DNA of 5,105 nucleotides, taken from NCBI GenBank assembly GCA_905193725.1, contig CAJJPW010000161.1, positions 1 to 5,105 on the forward strand, read 5' to 3'. The position numbers and the translations under genes were made by a program. Shown piece after piece: positions 1-4,973 of this stretch; position 1 is the first letter of the stretch, and every line of letters starts with the position of its first letter. The notes under the pieces were generated by a model, which had not been told where the DNA came from, searched no databases, and was given only the letters and a program-made list of their open reading frames with translations. The stretch is from an uncultured Eubacteriales bacterium. GTDB taxonomy: Bacteria > Bacillota > Clostridia > Christensenellales > Christensenellaceae.

Positions 1-1814
1 TCACACTGAAAAATGACTTGATAATTCCGGCCAATACAGAAGTGACGCTGGACCTGAATGGTTTTACACTGACAGGAACTGGCAGTGGAAGTGTCATCAC
101 AGTGGAGGGCACGCTGATACTGGAGGATGGCAGTGGCGCAAACAGCGGAAAACTAACAGGAGGCAATGCAGAATATGGCGGCGGCATCTATGTGGGAGAA
201 AAGGGAAAGGTGAAAACCAGGGTGCTTCCGCTGCATCCGTTAAGACAGGTCCGTATTATCCGGGGTGCGAACAGAGGCGGAGGCGTATATCTAAAAATGA
301 GAGACGCTATATTTGAAATGGATGGGGGTTTGATTACTGACAATTCTGCTCCAATAGGCGCAGGGGTGCACATGGATTGGTACACCGAATTCACCATGAC
401 CAATGGGGAAGTATCGAATAATACTGCCTCGATTCGTGGCGGTGGCTTTTATGTGGATGTTAGCAGCACTCTCACCATGTCCGGCGGCAGGATATTGGAA
501 AATACTGCCCAATCTTCTGAAGGTGGCGGCGTGTATATGAGCAATGGGGATTTCACCATGTCTGGAAGCGCTGCTATTACAGGGAATAAGGCAGGTGGCC
601 ACGGAGGTGGCGTCTATGTGCCCGGCGCTGCGGATTTCATCATGGAAAGTGGAGAGATTTCCGGCAACACGGCGAAGGGAAGTGGAGGCGGTATCTACAT
701 CAATTTAAACAACAATGCGGATTTGGTGGAACTGGCCACTGGAAAGATTACTGGCAATCAATCGGAGAGCGATGGAGGCGGCATCTACATTTTTATTGGA
801 AGTGTCCAGATGTCTGGCGGGCTGGTGATCTCGGATAACACCGCCAAAGGCAGTGCAAGCAATTTCTATTCGGGAGGACTGCCGAATAAGATCGTGTTAG
901 GCGATGGAATGGCCGCTGGCGCGAAAATTGGCATCAAGACAAGCCAATTTTACCAACCCACAAAGGACACTCCTGTTCAGATTTCTGCCACGGAGGATAC
1001 CACCAATTATTACGAGTCAGCAGTACAGTACATCACATCGGATGAAGGGCACGGTGTGCGCACGAACGCCAATGGATACCTGGAGCTGTTCTTCCAGCAC
1101 CGCCACAGCTGGTCTAATGAGTGGTCTGGCAATGGCACCCACCACTGGCACGAGTGCACGGCATCAGACTGCACGGTTGGGGATAACAGCCAAAAAGATG
1201 GCTATGCTCCACATGCCTATGATCAAAAAGTAGCAGATGAGGATTACCTGGCCAGCGATGCAACCTGTACTAGCCCAGCCCAATATTACTATTCCTGCGC
1301 GTGTGGCAAGGCAGGAACGGCTACGTTTACAAGTGGACAGCTGGCAAGCCATAGCATGGTGTATTATCCGGCAAAGGCGGCTACCTGTGAGCAAGGGGGC
1401 ACGGTAGAATATTGGCACTGTAGCCAATGCAACCAGAATTTTGGAGATCGAGAAGGGAGCCAAAAGATTTCCAGGATAGAGATATCGCCATTGAGACATG
1501 CAATCATAGAAGTGCCCCCAAAAGAGGCGACAGCTACCCAGCCGGGGAACATTGCCTACTGGTATTGTCAGGAGTGTGGCAGCTACTTTAAGGATAAGGA
1601 GCTAACACAGGAGATTACAAAGGAACAGACAGTGATTGCAGCTTTAGGAGAACAGACAGACCAGGATCAGACAGGGCAGGGAGAAGCCGATGAACACGTG
1701 GCAGTACCCAAAACTAACGACCCCAGAAATTTAGGGATTTGGATCTTTCTTCTGTTGTTAAGCGCAGGTGGTCTTGTGGGTGCAGTGATTTTAATTAAGA
1801 GACAAAGAGTATAA
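1..1814 (+). CDS. Cell-wall-anchored beta-helix surface protein, 5' end missing
   Basis: This is the C-terminal part of a secreted surface protein. The frame is open back to the window edge (codons from position 3 read TLKND before the TTG at 18), so the true start and signal peptide lie outside; TTG 18 is not the start. Counting from TTG 18 as residue 1: residues 1-50 resemble the beta-strand region that precedes Gly-rich repeats in clostridial surface proteins (LDLNGFTLTG); 54-280 are GGG[IV]Y repeats forming a probable right-handed beta-helix; 361-535 hold His/Trp/Cys modules (Cys at 380, 385, 417, 427, 429, 457, 468, 471, 517, 520); 563-598 form a sorting signal. Stop TAA is at 1812-1814, followed by a terminator. 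The role is probably adhesion or binding of a host or polymer ligand, but the substrate cannot be read. Residues 66-86 break the repeat pattern. The fold and anchoring are fairly sure; the function is unknown. Confidence 0.85.
   Translation, partial: TLKNDLIIPANTEVTLDLNGFTLTGTGSGSVITVEGTLILEDGSGANSGKLTGGNAEYGGGIYVGEKGKVKTRVLPLHPLRQVRIIRGANRGGGVYLKMRDAIFEMDGGLITDNSAPIGAGVHMDWYTEFTMTNGEVSNNTASIRGGGFYVDVSSTLTMSGGRILENTAQSSEGGGVYMSNGDFTMSGSAAITGNKAGGHGGGVYVPGAADFIMESGEISGNTAKGSGGGIYINLNNNADLVELATGKITGNQSESDGGGIYIFIGSVQMSGGLVISDNTAKGSASNFYSGGLPNKIVLGDGMAAGAKIGIKTSQFYQPTKDTPVQISATEDTTNYYESAVQYITSDEGHGVRTNANGYLELFFQHRHSWSNEWSGNGTHHWHECTASDCTVGDNSQKDGYAPHAYDQKVADEDYLASDATCTSPAQYYYSCACGKAGTATFTSGQLASHSMVYYPAKAATCEQGGTVEYWHCSQCNQNFGDREGSQKISRIEISPLRHAIIEVPPKEATATQPGNIAYWYCQECGSYFKDKELTQEITKEQTVIAALGEQTDQDQTGQGEADEHVAVPKTNDPRNLGIWIFLLLLSAGGLVGAVILIKRQRV
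177..860 (+). repeat. Tandem 27-residue Gly-rich beta-helix repeats
   Basis: About eight coding repeats, each starting with GGG[IVF]Y[VIM] (one is GAGVHM) and continuing with a pattern like FTMSGG-I-NTA. The GGG motifs start at residues 54, 87, 114, 141, 169, 196, 223 and 253 (TTG 18 as 1), giving spacings of 33, 27, 27, 28, 27, 27 and 30. One rung of about 27 residues fits a polymorphic-outer-membrane-protein-like or pectate-lyase-like parallel beta-helix. At DNA level, fragments such as TTCACCATG recur, so the array probably grew by duplication. The 33-residue first unit is aberrant. Confidence 0.85.
1098..1610 (+). repeat. Cys/His/Trp-rich modules of the surface protein
   Basis: After the beta-helix the protein carries three or four related short modules. 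The first has H-x-W ... THHWHEC ... C, the second C ... YYYSCACG, the third C ... EYWHCSQC-x-x-x-F, the fourth AYWYCQECGSYFKD. The YW-x-C-x-x-C-x-x-x-F core is repeated clearly in the last two. I recall modules of this kind from the C-terminal stalks of clostridial surface proteins. The paired cysteines could be disulfides or metal ligands; which of these applies is not visible. Confidence 0.65.
1704..1811 (+). other. Sortase-type C-terminal sorting signal (VPKTND variant)
   Basis: The tail reads VPKTND, then a hydrophobic span of about 20 residues (residues 574-593), then the basic end KRQRV. This is the three-part layout of a sortase substrate. The fifth motif position is Asn, where canonical LPXTG has Gly; Asn at this position is known from class B substrates such as NPQTN. 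The protein should be cut after Thr and linked to peptidoglycan if a matching sortase exists; otherwise it would remain membrane-anchored. Confidence 0.7.
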
Positions 1815-1827
1815 TAGATGACTGAAA

Positions 1828-1861
1828 TGCCGGCTTCCTTGGGAGGCCGGTGTTCTTATTT
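1828..1861 (+). terminator. Intrinsic terminator of the surface-protein gene
   Basis: Nine-base-pair stem, CCGGCTTCC (1830-1838) with GGAGGCCGG (1842-1850), including one G-U pair, around a 3-nt loop. It is followed by the T-rich TGTTCTTATTT and starts 13 nt after the TAA stop. Confidence 0.85.
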
Positions 1862-2176
1862 GGAGAAAATTTTGAAAGGGGAGAGAGGTTTTCGTATGTG
1901 CAAAAAAAGACAGCATAAAGGGCAACCTGGCTAGATAGAAAATGGTGCTGTAAGGGAGAAACATTTTTGGCAACTTCTGAAAGTGGAAAGCAATTCATGC
2001 TAATGGTAGTTAGTCCAGCTGCGATAATGAATGGGATCCACTCTGCCTAAATGAGAGTCTTACCAATTTTCAATAGAGTTTTTCTTGCCCGTAAATCACG
2101 AGCTTTTTCTCTTAAAATAAGGCAGCGAATCGCAAAGATGACCATCTTCAAATAAGCGGTATGCAGAGGTATGATC
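1862..2176. other. Intergenic stretch without a convincing gene
   Basis: About 315 bases between the surface-protein terminator and the GNAT stop. Open frames here are short or overlap structure. The best plus-strand candidate is ATG 1896-1934, a 12-codon frame (MCKKRQHKGQPG) behind the purine-rich GGGGAGAGAGG, too short to call. A minus-strand frame covers 2047-2176 with a basic sequence (REKARDLRARK) but has no start of its own and is mostly a shadow of the GNAT gene. A 6-bp inverted repeat, AAGATG/CATCTT (2135-2148), could be a weak 3' hairpin of the GNAT transcript. I see no tRNA, insertion sequence or clear promoter. Confidence 0.5.
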
Positions 2177-2623
2177 CTATTTTCTTTCCATAAATAAAAT
2201 AGGATAAGGATTTCCCTGCTCATCAAACTCTGATCTCTTACAAACTGTAAATCCCATATGTTCATAAAATCCCCTGGCCTGCGGGTTTTGTTCATTGACC
2301 ACCAGTTCCTTTACAGAGTACTTTGCAATGCCATATTTCATTAATTTTCTACCTAGGCCTTTGCCACGTTCATTGGGTGCTAAAAACAACATTTCCAGTT
2401 TCCTATCCTCAATTCCCATAAACCCAACGGGAATACCGTCCGAATTTGTTTCGACGATTAAATGGGAAACGGACATCAATGCTGTGGGTACATACTTTTT
2501 GATATCCTGGATTTCCGCATTGGATAAAAATAAATGGGTGGCCTTTACTGACTTTTCCCATACCTCAAGTAACTGTTCTATCAATAGGGAAGACCTTTCT
2601 TCTATTTTAATTTCTTGCATCAT
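2177..2623 (-). CDS. YjaB-like GNAT family N-acetyltransferase
   Basis: A 148-residue cytoplasmic protein of normal length for a single GNAT domain, transferring an acetyl group from acetyl-CoA to an unknown amine. The pyrophosphate-binding motif A is RGKGLGRKL (residues 86-94), preceded by the strand EMLFLAP. Motif B is NEQNPQARGFYEHMGF (110-125), with the usual Tyr that can serve as general acid. The N-terminal WEKSVKATHLFL (22-33) and the end GNPYPILFM match my memory of E. coli YjaB closely. The start is ATG 2623 (a second ATG follows at once); AGAAAGGA at 2629-2636 lies 5 nt upstream of the first and 8 nt upstream of the second. The gene is visibly AT-richer than the kinase/ECF pair and has its own promoter and leader. 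The acceptor (peptide, small amine or antibiotic) cannot be read from sequence. Family sure, function open. Confidence 0.92.
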   Translation of the reverse strand: MMQEIKIEERSSLLIEQLLEVWEKSVKATHLFLSNAEIQDIKKYVPTALMSVSHLIVETNSDGIPVGFMGIEDRKLEMLFLAPNERGKGLGRKLMKYGIAKYSVKELVVNEQNPQARGFYEHMGFTVCKRSEFDEQGNPYPILFMERK

Positions 2624-2803
2624 TGTTATCCTTTCTGTGAAGCTGGTAGGCTGTACCTAGTGTTCTAAAAACACCGCTACATCTCGCAAGCAGCGGATGT
2701 TACACTCTTTTTTAGACTATGGGTGCTGAACGAGGGCTCATAAGTACAATCCACCCCGTGAGGAGTGGCAAACTGCCAAACCTTGCAACTTTGGCTTTTA
2801 TGA
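2624..2803 (-). promoter_or_regulatory. Structured 5' leader of the GNAT gene
   Basis: From the predicted start point near 2803 to the GNAT ATG is about 180 nt, long for a simple gene. On the minus strand it can form GCCAAA/TTTGGC (2775-2795), TGGCA/TGCCA (2766-2778) and CCACTCC/GGGGTGG with a TCAC loop (2751-2768). The middle hairpin shares bases with both neighbours, so it excludes them. A terminator-like hairpin follows at 2664-2716. A long frame crosses the leader but has no ATG inside the predicted transcript. Control by attenuation is an inference; I do not recognise an RNA family. Confidence 0.5.
2664..2716 (-). terminator. Terminator/attenuator hairpin, possibly bidirectional
   Basis: The stem is AACA-CCGCT (2670-2678) with AGCGG-A-TGTT (2692-2701), one bulged A and a 13-nt loop. 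On the minus strand the stem is followed by TTTTTAGA, and an A-run precedes it, so the outer arms TCTAAAAA (2664-2671) and TTTTTAGA (2709-2716) also pair. The structure could therefore stop transcription from either side. It lies between the only good GNAT promoter and the GNAT ribosome binding site, so it either attenuates GNAT or ends read-through from the kinase operon. Confidence 0.65.
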
Positions 2804-2808
2804 AATAA

Positions 2809-2837
2809 ATGATACCATAAATTAACTATATTGTCAG
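2809..2837 (-). promoter_or_regulatory. Sigma-A-type promoter upstream of GNAT
   Basis: On the minus strand: -35 CTGACA (2837-2832), a 17-nt spacer, then -10 TATCAT (2814-2809) with an extended TG one base before it. It matches the vegetative consensus in five of six bases at each box and points at the GNAT gene. Confidence 0.75.
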
Positions 2838-2847
2838 CTGGACAATA
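2829..2847. promoter_or_regulatory. Palindrome over the -35 box, candidate operator
   Basis: Perfect 7-bp arms TATTGTC and GACAATA around a 5-bp centre AGCTG. It overlaps the -35 element of the GNAT promoter, where a bound repressor would block RNA polymerase. No T-run follows, so a terminator role is unlikely. No regulator gene is visible in the window. Confidence 0.45.
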
Positions 2848-2869
2848 GAGCGTTGGCCCATGTTGAAGA

Positions 2870-3973
2870 TCATTTTTCGTGGAGGGATGACATGCCGAGG
2901 GGGATCGTTCCGGGGAGGTTGAGGACGATATCACAGCTTTGGGGGATGTGAAAAGCGGAAAAGTACTGGTTCTCCAGGGGAATCCAAAGCTCTACAAAGC
3001 GCTGGAGCATGTCCTTCCCATTGCGGGCTAAGATGCGCTGTGTTTGCAGCTCGGGGTCAATCTCCAAAAAGAGTTTGTAGTCAAAGACTTCTGACCAGCG
3101 GGGATGAAGGCTATAGCAACCCTCTACTAGGGTAATTTCAGCGGCAGGGCAATCTCGCTGGGGCAAATACGCCCCTGTGGCGCAGCAGTAGGGCGGATAG
3201 GAAAATGCCTGACGGGATATGAGCCCAGGAACCACCTGCTGTTCAAATCGCTCGTAGTGAATGTTTCCACCAGGCTCTTCCAGACGGGCGGGAGTGCGCA
3301 AAGATGGGGGGAGAAAGAAGTCGTCCATGTGCACGATGGTGCAATGAAAGAGCTGGGAGATCAGCTGAGCGGCTGTGGTCTTGCCCGCCGCGGCACAGCC
3401 GTCTATGGCCACGTTGATGGCATTTTTCTGTCTGAGCAGCCTTTCCATCTGGGCGAGGGCAGGCAAAAGGGGTAAGTAGCGCTCCTCTACGATCCGGTAA
3501 GCAGGGTGATATGCCGCCCGATAGATCGGGCTGTGGCTGACCGCAGGGCATCCTGCCGCTCGGTACTGGGCGAGGTATTCCTCCAGCTCCTTGGGGGAAA
3601 AGCAAAAGATGCCCTCCTCTGCCAGAGAGGCGAGAAGTTGCAGCTTTTGGGCAAAGCGATCTCCGCTGCCTTGGGTTTGAGAGGCAGAGCAGACAAAAAG
3701 GCGGTTGAGCAGGGAAAGGGAATGTTGCCATCCCCCTAGGTGTACCCGGGAGATGCCGCCCCCAATGGACTCAATGTAGGGAGAGGGAGAGGCCGTGTGT
3801 GTCTGTAATACGGCCTGATATTCCCTCTCCAAACGCTCCATGCTGTCAGAGGGGTGGGAGATCAGATGGCCACCGCCGAATTCACTTTGATAGACCAGCT
3901 TCACCGCATCGCAGGGCTGCATCAGCGGGTAGCGGGAGGCGTGCTCCCGAATCACATCAGACAGGCTGTTCAT
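2870..3973 (-). CDS. Uridine-kinase-like P-loop kinase with N-terminal conserved domain
   Basis: A 367-residue cytoplasmic protein in two parts. Residues 187-360 form a kinase of the phosphoribulokinase/uridine kinase superfamily: Walker A GCAAAGKT (192-199), HMDDFFLP (215-222, acidic residues near the substrate and metal), EPGGNIHYERF (233-243), EGCYSLHP (284-291) and the lid-like segment RNGKDMLQRF...WIPLE..YF (317-338). It should phosphorylate a nucleoside or a similar hydroxylated small molecule with ATP or GTP. Residues 1-185 (VKLVYQSEFGGGHLI, GGGISRVHLGG, HPAYRIV) form a separate domain I recall only from clostridial proteins of this kind, without a known function. The chosen start is ATG 3973; a longer frame from TTG 4012 lies wholly inside the upstream gene. 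There is no good ribosome binding site, but the start overlaps the S-component gene by 17 nt, which suggests translational coupling. Uridine itself as substrate is not proven. Confidence 0.88.
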   Translation of the reverse strand: MNSLSDVIREHASRYPLMQPCDAVKLVYQSEFGGGHLISHPSDSMERLEREYQAVLQTHTASPSPYIESIGGGISRVHLGGWQHSLSLLNRLFVCSASQTQGSGDRFAQKLQLLASLAEEGIFCFSPKELEEYLAQYRAAGCPAVSHSPIYRAAYHPAYRIVEERYLPLLPALAQMERLLRQKNAINVAIDGCAAAGKTTAAQLISQLFHCTIVHMDDFFLPPSLRTPARLEEPGGNIHYERFEQQVVPGLISRQAFSYPPYCCATGAYLPQRDCPAAEITLVEGCYSLHPRWSEVFDYKLFLEIDPELQTQRILARNGKDMLQRFVELWIPLENQYFSAFHIPQSCDIVLNLPGTIPLGMSSLHEK

Positions 3974-4502
3974 AGGCGATGAGTTTGGCCTTTTGCAGGG
4001 AGCACACCACAAGAGGCACTAGGATCAGATGGCAGATGATGCCGGGCAGGGCGGTGACAAACGCGCCGCTGAGGAACATAGCAAAGGTGAATTCTCCGCC
4101 GCTTAGGCCGGTGAGAATGTAGGTAACTATGCCCCAGATCACGCGACCGGCCAGCATGGCCAGCACCAGGCTGAGAAAGGTGTAGCCGATCTTCTTGGGG
4201 AATACCTTGTACAGCAGACCGCTGACGAACCCATAGGTGGCCAGCTCAAACATCATGGCAACGCCGGTGGGAAATAGAGGTGGCATGCCAAACAGGGCAA
4301 ACCGAAGGGGCGGAGCGATCAGCCCTACGATGAGGCCGTAAGGCCAACCACACACAAAGCCGCAAAGGAGTACGGGAATGTGCATAGGGGAAAGGGCGCT
4401 GCCGATGGTGGGGATTTGGCCGGTCAAAAAGGGCAGCAGCAGACACAGCGCCAAAAATAGACCGGAGAGTACGATATTCTTTGTCAATGGTTTTGATTTC
4501 AT
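3957..4502 (-). CDS. ECF transporter S component (substrate-binding membrane protein)
   Basis: A 181-residue, very hydrophobic membrane protein with about five or six helices (roughly residues 9-25, 42-66, 81-100, 106-130, 141-168). Its length and the pattern SPMHIPVLLCGF..GWPYGLIVGLIAPPLRFALFGMPPLFPT fit S components of energy-coupling-factor importers, which bind a vitamin or similar micronutrient and work with a shared EcfT/EcfA module; that module is not in this window. The start is ATG 4502: GGAGG sits 5 nt upstream at 4508-4512. The alternative ATG 4514 would bury this site inside the coding region and has no site of its own. The gene lies behind a long leader with a terminator and overlaps the kinase gene by 17 nt, so import followed by phosphorylation trapping is plausible. 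The substrate is not readable. Confidence 0.88.
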   Translation of the reverse strand: MKSKPLTKNIVLSGLFLALCLLLPFLTGQIPTIGSALSPMHIPVLLCGFVCGWPYGLIVGLIAPPLRFALFGMPPLFPTGVAMMFELATYGFVSGLLYKVFPKKIGYTFLSLVLAMLAGRVIWGIVTYILTGLSGGEFTFAMFLSGAFVTALPGIICHLILVPLVVCSLQKAKLIAYEQPV

Positions 4503-4717
4503 ATTTTCCTCCATAAAACATAAAAAAGACAGAGGCTCTTTTCAAAAAGCCCATGCCTTCCTGGCAAATTCGATACGAACTTTTCATTGTGATGGAGATA
4601 GGGCAGGTATGCGCTGGGGAGTTCCCAGACGATCTGATATCTACTGCCATCTGGGGGAAAGCCCTGTGACCCTTGGAAGATGATGCCCAAGGCCGCTATG
4701 TGATGCTCGCAGCCCAA
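4499..4717 (-). CDS. Possible small ORF touching the ECF start
   Basis: A 72-codon frame from TTG 4717, without a convincing ribosome binding site, ending in a TGA that overlaps the ECF ATG as ATGA, the usual sign of translational coupling. It reads plausibly in the middle (RYQIVWELPSAYLPYL), but its last codons run through the terminator hairpin and T-run, which is odd for a real gene. It is in the same frame as the uORF at 4813, separated from it by one TGA. Other frames here are also open, so openness alone is weak evidence. Confidence 0.2.
   Translation of the reverse strand: MGCEHHIAALGIIFQGSQGFPPDGSRYQIVWELPSAYLPYLHHNEKFVSNLPGRHGLFEKSLCLFYVLWRKI
4522..4551 (-). terminator. Intrinsic terminator just upstream of the ECF ribosome binding site
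   Basis: On the minus strand GGCT-TTT pairs with AAA-G-AGCC (stem 4551-4534, one bulged base, 3-nt loop), followed by TCTGTC and six T (4527-4522). The T-run ends 9 nt before the GGAGG site of the ECF gene, so the hairpin would decide whether the operon is transcribed. The stem is A/U-rich in its upper half and therefore of moderate strength. Confidence 0.65.
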
Positions 4718-4726
4718 CTGGAGTCT

Positions 4727-4813
4727 TCAGCCCTGCATATGGAGTGTGCTTTTCATCCTGCACATCTCACGGAGACTGCATCCCACGCCGAGTTTCAGCC
4801 TTTCACATTTCAT
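4727..4813 (-). CDS. Possible 28-codon leader peptide (uORF)
   Basis: ATG 4813 follows AAAAGGA (4826-4820) with a 6-nt gap, a good ribosome binding site. The peptide begins MKCERLKLGVGC, has three Cys (3, 12, 18), and ends at TGA 4729-4727. It lies inside the long ECF leader. It may be a regulatory peptide, the front of a small gene broken by the TGA (the same frame continues to 4499), or a chance frame in a structured RNA. I recognise no family. Confidence 0.25.
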   Translation of the reverse strand: MKCERLKLGVGCSLREMCRMKSTLHMQG

Positions 4814-4931
4814 CTGCTATCCTTTTGCGGCAGACAATAGAGATATCATTTTATGCCTCTATCCCAGTTCCCTTTGGGAAACGGTTGCCGAATCTCAAAT
4901 TCAGCGGGTAAACTTCGGTTTACCAATTTCT

Positions 4932-4960
4932 AGTGTAGCAGGGAAAAGAAAATCTGTCAA
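4932..4960 (-). promoter_or_regulatory. Sigma-A-type promoter for the ECF-kinase operon
   Basis: On the minus strand: a perfect -35 TTGACA (4960-4955), a 17-nt spacer, and -10 TACACT (4937-4932) with an extended TG one base upstream. It should start transcription near 4925 and drive the long leader, the ECF gene and the kinase. Confidence 0.8.
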
Positions 4961-4973
4961 ATGGAGGAAGAGA

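Larger units (their letters stand above)
4515..4925 (-). promoter_or_regulatory. Long structured leader before the ECF gene, candidate riboswitch or attenuator
   Basis: About 410 nt lie between the predicted start point near 4925 and the ECF gene. The 5' end folds well: GGTAAAC/GTTTACC with a CGAA loop (4907-4924), then a possible three-way junction closed by CGGCA (4890-4886) with TGCCG (4832-4828), enclosing GTTTCCC/GGGAAC (4867-4882) and ATAGAG/CTCTAT (4862-4837). A further hairpin, TGCA-TCTC/GAGA-TGCA with an internal loop, lies in 4750-4800. The leader ends with an intrinsic terminator. I compared it by eye with TPP, FMN, cobalamin, THF, preQ1, SAM and T-box consensus sequences and found no convincing match. 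ACCTGCC near 4600 recalls part of a B12 box, but the rest of that class is missing. Confidence 0.5.

Noticed and set aside
2047..2295. Minus-strand 82-codon frame below GNAT
   Set aside because: It begins inside the GNAT gene in another frame; the remaining tail after 2177 has no start or ribosome binding site of its own.
2731..2768. T-box-like GGGGTGGA in the GNAT leader
   Set aside because: The T-box core needs GGGTGGNACC; here the ACC is missing and there is no recognisable specifier stem.
2677..2934. Minus-strand 85-codon frame between the kinase end and GNAT
   Set aside because: It starts inside the kinase gene out of frame, crosses the GNAT promoter and ends in the terminator hairpin, so it is better explained as leader RNA.
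3243..3739. Several long frames on both strands within the kinase gene
   Set aside because: They are shadows caused by the high G+C content; the in-frame kinase motifs settle the coding strand and frame.
2870..4012. Longer kinase start at TTG 4012
   Set aside because: It adds 13 residues encoded wholly inside the ECF gene, uses a rare start codon and has no ribosome binding site; ATG 3973 leads straight into the conserved part.
3957..4514. Longer ECF start at ATG 4514
   Set aside because: No ribosome binding site precedes it, and the GGAGG at 4508-4512 lies inside its first codons with perfect spacing for ATG 4502.
4590..4800. Cobalamin riboswitch suggested by CATACCTGCC
   Set aside because: The rest of the class, such as the GCCACTG core and the upstream GGTG/TCC elements in order, is not present.
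2841..4842. Ten-base direct repeat GACAATAGAG at 2841 and 4833
   Set aside because: A single shared 10-mer is expected by chance in 5 kb, and the two copies sit in different structural settings.
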